This document shows, one piece after another, positions 21,438 to 25,449 of a stretch of 25,449 bases of DNA. Made by a program: the position numbers and the translations under genes. Each line of letters opens with the position of its first letter. Within the stretch, counting starts at the first letter, position 1. Below the pieces are notes generated by a model. That model ran no database searches, was not told where the DNA came from, and was given only the letters and a program-made list of their open reading frames with translations. Source of the DNA: a virus; IMG/VR virus record IMGVR_UViG_3300037076_000064, positions 1 to 25,449 of that record. One strand, given 5' to 3'.

Positions 21438-23399
21438 ATGTACAAGGCGCGTGCTAAAGCCACCAAACCGCCTATCAGGCTAGAGCAAACCTCTTATAAG
21501 GGGTATGCATCTTTTTATTCTGGTTCAATCATGCCTAAGAACTTCTTGGAAGATATGCTCAATATGGACTTAGTTATGGACGCTCGGCCACGACCACGAC
21601 CCTCTACGGTGCAGTATGGTGCAGCCTTTCTCGGCACATGTATTGGCATAGATACGTTCATCCGTATGGTACTTGGGAAACCGGAGCACTGGGAAATCAG
21701 TATGCAGGTTATAGGTGGGGTAGGGCATATCTGTACCCGAAAAGACGGTGGCACATGGAATGACCTCGGTGGCTCATACTCAACTACTCACTGGGTCAAC
21801 TTCTGTATGGGCAATGGCCGGGTGATGATATCGAACAAAACCGACACAATGAGTTACTACGATATAGTCGCTAACTCACTCGTCACCTACGTTGCGCTGA
21901 CTGACCCTGTAACCCCGACTGGTGTGGCTACGGTTATTGGTGGAACGACACAGTATTATTACTACCGCTATACAGGTGAGAACGCAAACGGCGAAACTGC
22001 CCGCTCTGCCTCTGTTGCAGTTGGAGTTACGAAGACTAGGGATAAGTGGGCTGCTGCAACTGAATACGTGACGATTACCGGAACAACTATTACAAATGCT
22101 GTTCGATACAACTGGTATATCGGTGACGTATCAGGTCAGGAACGCTACGCTGGTACTACAAACACAGCTGTATTCAAAGACGACGGAACCGCCGACATAA
22201 ATCCAATCAGAACTGCGCCACTCGGTAACTCGACTAAAGGCCCAATCCTTGGCTATATGTGGAACGACAACGGGCAATTCTACGGCGTAGACGATAAAGA
22301 CAACCCCTCATACCTGTGGTATTCAGGAACAGGTACAGACGCTGGTAGCTGGTCACCATTCCTCGGCGGTGGGTATGTTGGTATAAATTATGGTGGCGAT
22401 AGTATCCCCGTAGGTGGACTCGCATATCGAGACGGTAAAGGAACGGCTGCTGTGACTGTCCTCACGCGTGGCTCGGCCGGTGGTGGAGGTATGTACCACA
22501 TTGTATTTAATACGCAGACTGTCGGCACAACAACCTTTGCATATCCCGAAGTGTACCCTGCGAACGGTCAGGCTGGCGCATATGGTTCACGGGTTATTAT
22601 CCAGTCAAACAACGACGTTCACTATATGACTGGTCTTGATTTCAAAAAGACCGGCACAACTACGAATATCGTTAACGTCCTCGATACAAGATCTACCTCA
22701 CAACTTATATCTGAAGACCTTAAAGGGCTTAATCTTTCAGCACTAGATAACTCTTGTGGCGTTGAGTTTGAGGGTGCGAATTACTGGGCTTTGCCTAATG
22801 GCTCAAGTACGAATAATGAAATATGGAAGCAAGACCTTACCCGTGGTGGTATATGGATTTTGCGCTGGACTATCGCCGCACAACACCTATGGAAATATGA
22901 AGATAACTCAGGCTACACCCACTTACTCGCCCTTGTGAATAACAAACCGATGGAGTTTACGAGAAACGTCTTAACGCAAGATGATGGCGTGGTGTTTCCT
23001 ACTCGATTAGCTTCCGGTGGGCTTACCTTTGGAAATACAGGGCAAGAACTCGGTTCAATTCAAACTACTACGCATAAACTTCTTAACCCAGTAGGAGCTA
23101 TCAACGCTTCTACGTCTGGGCTAGACGAAGACCTAAACCCAACGAATACGCTTTCAAGCGACACATTCACTCAAACAACTTCAAATACAGGCTGGAATGA
23201 GGCAGTGTATAACCTACTTGAATGGAACCACGACAGAGTACCTCAGAGTACCTCGGCTGCTGTTGGATATATTCGTCTTGAGCCAGACGAGACATTAAAC
23301 CAACTTGACTGGGAGATTACTACAAATACTCCATCGGATTACATTCTTGCTTCATCACTAACAATAGGCTCGTTAACAAAAGGACGGATAGGAGACTAA
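21438..23399 (+). CDS. Tail hub-like structural protein, 653 aa
   Basis: The product is almost entirely beta-rich, with repeated Gly/Trp/Tyr turns (GGTWNDLGGSYSTTHWVNF, WYSGTGTDAGSWSPFLGG, NYWALPNGSS). A fibronectin-like segment (TPTGVATVIGGTTQYYYYRY) falls at about residues 155-195. This pattern resembles tail-hub or DNA-stabilisation proteins with a beta-propeller in podoviruses. The length is in the usual range. It lies between a small connector-like gene and the fibre and should be part of the tail. A specific gene name cannot be given. Confidence 0.6.
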   Translation: MYKARAKATKPPIRLEQTSYKGYASFYSGSIMPKNFLEDMLNMDLVMDARPRPRPSTVQYGAAFLGTCIGIDTFIRMVLGKPEHWEISMQVIGGVGHICTRKDGGTWNDLGGSYSTTHWVNFCMGNGRVMISNKTDTMSYYDIVANSLVTYVALTDPVTPTGVATVIGGTTQYYYYRYTGENANGETARSASVAVGVTKTRDKWAAATEYVTITGTTITNAVRYNWYIGDVSGQERYAGTTNTAVFKDDGTADINPIRTAPLGNSTKGPILGYMWNDNGQFYGVDDKDNPSYLWYSGTGTDAGSWSPFLGGGYVGINYGGDSIPVGGLAYRDGKGTAAVTVLTRGSAGGGGMYHIVFNTQTVGTTTFAYPEVYPANGQAGAYGSRVIIQSNNDVHYMTGLDFKKTGTTTNIVNVLDTRSTSQLISEDLKGLNLSALDNSCGVEFEGANYWALPNGSSTNNEIWKQDLTRGGIWILRWTIAAQHLWKYEDNSGYTHLLALVNNKPMEFTRNVLTQDDGVVFPTRLASGGLTFGNTGQELGSIQTTTHKLLNPVGAINASTSGLDEDLNPTNTLSSDTFTQTTSNTGWNEAVYNLLEWNHDRVPQSTSAAVGYIRLEPDETLNQLDWEITTNTPSDYILASSLTIGSLTKGRIGD

Positions 23400-23400
23400 T

Positions 23401-25230
23401 ATGCCCGTAATTACAGAAAAGTTCACTAAAGTAGGTTTGCCAGGCTCAGCTACATATATGGCTGGTTCAGGCCACTCAATCGGTGGGGTATCAATCACAC
23501 TTAACTCAGCTACAAACTGGGAAGTAACTACATCGGTACACTTTGATATTTATACTACAACGACAGTAGGAACTACTGAAACGGAAAATGCTAATAGTCG
23601 TACCCAGTGGAAGGGAATAGTTACTGGAACAACTATCAGTAGTATGCAACTTAAAAATGGTGCTGATCAAAGCTATTCCGCTGGAACTGCAACGAAAATT
23701 GTCATAACCCATTCAGCAATTCGTGAAAACGAGGTTATTGATGGCATTCTCATCCACGCCAATCAAGACGGTTCCCTCATAACCTCAGCAGTGCAAGCTG
23801 CTCTAAACATACCTACTACACCTACGGCCGATTGGACAACTTTGGCTACGCCCCCTAACTCAGTTGTTAACAACGGGAATAGGTCATATACTCTAACTTT
23901 CCCAGGGGTTGACTATACTGATAGATTAAACCCTGGCACCAGACTTCGAACTACTAGAACAGTTGCAGCCCCCACACAATGTACTTCACTAAACGGTACT
24001 ACACAGTATTACTCTAAGACTACACCAGCTGGTATGACGTTTACTAATAACTTCGTAGCAGGGGCGTGGGTGAAGCTGAGTAGCTATGCGGCTGTTGGTG
24101 CTATTGTATCTCGAAGCGATGGTACGAATGGGTGGCAGTTATATATAGATACTACTGGACAAGTAAACCTAGTCGGTTATAACGGCTCTACTAGCAATAA
24201 CAGTAAGGTAGTCACCCATCAATCAATCCCATTAAATAAGTGGGTACATATTGCTGCTCAGCTTGATATGCTGACATTTACGTCAACACCAACAACTAGT
24301 TACATAATGATTGACGGTGTAGATGTCCCAACTAGTTCTGTTCGAGGAGGTACGTTACCAACAGCCCTAATCCAAGCGGGAAACCTAGAGGTTGGCGGTT
24401 GGAATGGAGCATTGGAACTGTTTAACGGCAAAATCGCCCAAGCCTTCGTCACCTCAGCTAAAATTACTCAAGCGGTTATCCGCTCAAACTACTACGCTCA
24501 GAGTATCAGCCCTACTGAGGCAAATGTTATATCAGCCTACTCATTCAACAACGTCATTACTGACCTCAACACCACAAATGCTAACAACCTCATAGCTAAC
24601 GGTTCAGCCGTTGCTACGAACGCGGACAGTCCATTTGGTGGACAAGCTGATGGCACAATCAGCTCAATTTTAGATTACGGTATTGTTCAATCAGTTACAT
24701 TCTCAACGAACACGACTGTCGTAGTTCAAATATCAGAGGGCTGTACTATCCCTACTTCTGGTGGGGTGAGTGCGGTGAGTTATTCAAGTGCTAAAGCTCC
24801 GTTTGGGTTTCCAGGGCAGAGAGGGAAGTGGCTAGTACAATCGCTTATAAGAACTGCACAAGGGCAGAATACTCCGACTAACGGCACATGGTATAACTTA
24901 GGGTCAACCCAAGTTTCAATTCCAATCGGCGAATGGGTGATAGGTTATGAAATAAACCTGTTTGCAAATCCTAGTTCGAGCGGTGGTTCAATATTTGGTA
25001 CTCTTTCAACATCAAATAATGGTGAAAATGATGCTGAGCTTTCAACTCGCCTTTACAGCATTGGAGGTATGGTAGTCGCTACAGTTTCTCGTCAAAAACG
25101 CTGCGGTTCATCTTTAAATGCCGCCACAATCTATTACTTAAACTCCAAAACAGATACCGCTACGATGTCATCTATAAACTTTTCTGGTGATAACCCAACA
25201 ATTATTTATGCTGAAAATGCTTACCTCTAA
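23401..25230 (+). CDS. Tail fibre / receptor-binding protein with LamG-like domain
   Basis: 609 residues, GGATAGGAG before the ATG. The N-terminus is Thr/Ser-rich and beta-structured. Residues about 195-385 have the concanavalin/LamG-like signature: NGTTQYYSKTTP, FTNNFVAGAWVKLSSYAAVG, GWQLYIDTTGQVNLVGY, LNKWVHIAAQLD, YIMIDGVDV and NLEVGGWNG. That fold often binds sugars. The C-terminal module (from about residue 400, NGSAVATNADSPFGGQADG) reappears at the start of the next ORF. It is probably the host-recognition protein. The C-terminus is beta-rich and ends INFSGDNPTIIYAENAYL. Confidence 0.78.
   Translation: MPVITEKFTKVGLPGSATYMAGSGHSIGGVSITLNSATNWEVTTSVHFDIYTTTTVGTTETENANSRTQWKGIVTGTTISSMQLKNGADQSYSAGTATKIVITHSAIRENEVIDGILIHANQDGSLITSAVQAALNIPTTPTADWTTLATPPNSVVNNGNRSYTLTFPGVDYTDRLNPGTRLRTTRTVAAPTQCTSLNGTTQYYSKTTPAGMTFTNNFVAGAWVKLSSYAAVGAIVSRSDGTNGWQLYIDTTGQVNLVGYNGSTSNNSKVVTHQSIPLNKWVHIAAQLDMLTFTSTPTTSYIMIDGVDVPTSSVRGGTLPTALIQAGNLEVGGWNGALELFNGKIAQAFVTSAKITQAVIRSNYYAQSISPTEANVISAYSFNNVITDLNTTNANNLIANGSAVATNADSPFGGQADGTISSILDYGIVQSVTFSTNTTVVVQISEGCTIPTSGGVSAVSYSSAKAPFGFPGQRGKWLVQSLIRTAQGQNTPTNGTWYNLGSTQVSIPIGEWVIGYEINLFANPSSSGGSIFGTLSTSNNGENDAELSTRLYSIGGMVVATVSRQKRCGSSLNAATIYYLNSKTDTATMSSINFSGDNPTIIYAENAYL
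24598..24739 (+). repeat. Direct repeat, copy 1 (inside the fibre gene)
   Basis: 142 nt that recur at 25308-25449 with a single difference (T 24612 against C 25322). The last 127 nt (24613-24739) are identical. It encodes the start of the C-terminal fibre module. Confidence 0.97.
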
Positions 25231-25280
25231 CACTATGACACACAACACAACAACAGACACAATCGGGGACGGAATATAAA

Positions 25281-25449
25281 ATGGATTTCAACCAAACACT
25301 CACACCCAACGGTTCAGCCGTCGCTACGAACGCGGACAGTCCATTTGGTGGACAAGCTGATGGCACAATCAGCTCAATTTTAGATTACGGTATTGTTCAA
25401 TCAGTTACATTCTCAACGAACACGACTGTCGTAGTTCAAATATCAGAGG
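25281..25449 (+). CDS. Second fibre-module gene (3' truncated)
   Basis: ATG 25281 follows GGGGACGGA. The first ten residues (MDFNQTLTPN) are unique; the rest repeats the fibre module NGSAVATNADSPFGGQADG onwards, in frame to the window end. It could encode a separate copy of the fibre C-terminal module or an alternative receptor-binding tip. Because the contig stops inside the repeat, the continuation is unknown. Confidence 0.55.
   Translation, partial: MDFNQTLTPNGSAVATNADSPFGGQADGTISSILDYGIVQSVTFSTNTTVVVQISE
25308..25449 (+). repeat. Direct repeat, copy 2 (contig end)
   Basis: This is the copy of 24598-24739 at the extreme end of the window. The contig terminates after exactly 127 identical bases, a common assembler k-mer length. 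Confidence 0.97.

Noticed and set aside
24598-25449. Diversity-generating retroelement at the fibre gene
   Set aside because: The repeat copies are identical without adenine-specific changes, and no reverse transcriptase gene is in the window.
1-25449. Complete genome with terminal repeats
   Set aside because: The last bases match an internal fibre site, not the window start; both ends lie in repeats, as broken contigs do.

Overview
The window is a contig from a tailed double-stranded DNA phage. It carries a packaging, head and tail gene block: small terminase, large terminase, portal, scaffold-like protein, an N4-gp56-type major capsid protein, two large virion proteins, a tail-hub-like protein and a fibre with a LamG-like domain. 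Almost everything is on the + strand, genes are tightly coupled (many ATGA or GTGA overlaps), and TAA, TAG and TGA all end genes, so the standard bacterial code applies. Perfect TATAAT boxes, several of the extended TGnTATAAT type, indicate transcription by a host sigma70-type polymerase. No large phage RNA polymerase is seen. The host cannot be identified from the sequence.

Layout. 1-893: the 3' end of a 9-residue-repeat protein with a DUF7666-type C-terminus, then an A1S_2505-like gene. 894-1292: no protein gene, but a boxA-like sequence, strong stems and a tRNA-like fold closed by a 19-bp helix. 1293-2821: a run of small unknown genes. 2822-3112: promoters, a terminator-like hairpin and an array of stem-loops. 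3113-6672: small proteins, a zinc metallopeptidase, small terminase, an HNH gene, large terminase and a small protein. 6673-11081: promoter, portal, small proteins, scaffold and capsid. 11082-13552: an HNH/NUMOD3-like gene, small genes and a glycosyltransferase. 13553-14704: an accessory island with a promoter and hairpin lacking an ORF, and a divergent pair (small membrane protein on -, secreted CAP-domain protein on +). 14705-25449: virion proteins, tail hub and fibre, ending inside a repeat of the fibre gene.

Most striking observation: the large-terminase frame carries a TAA stop exactly inside the Walker A P-loop, between two identical Gly codons (GGT TAA GGT). A hop from the first GGT to the second would remove two codons and restore a canonical GGAAGGGKT motif. 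An HNH endonuclease gene ends just upstream and overlaps the terminase start, which recalls T4 gene 60, where translational bypassing sits beside a homing endonuclease gene. A sequencing error or a real inactivating 6-nt insertion remain alternatives.

Second, three promoters are followed by the same small hairpin (CTGK-WTACC-MCAG) with a compensatory base-pair change. Third, the divergent accessory genes both start 6 nt after TATAAT, so they are probably leaderless. Last, the contig ends in exactly 127 nt identical to an internal stretch, which looks like an assembly-graph terminus in a fibre repeat rather than a natural genome end.
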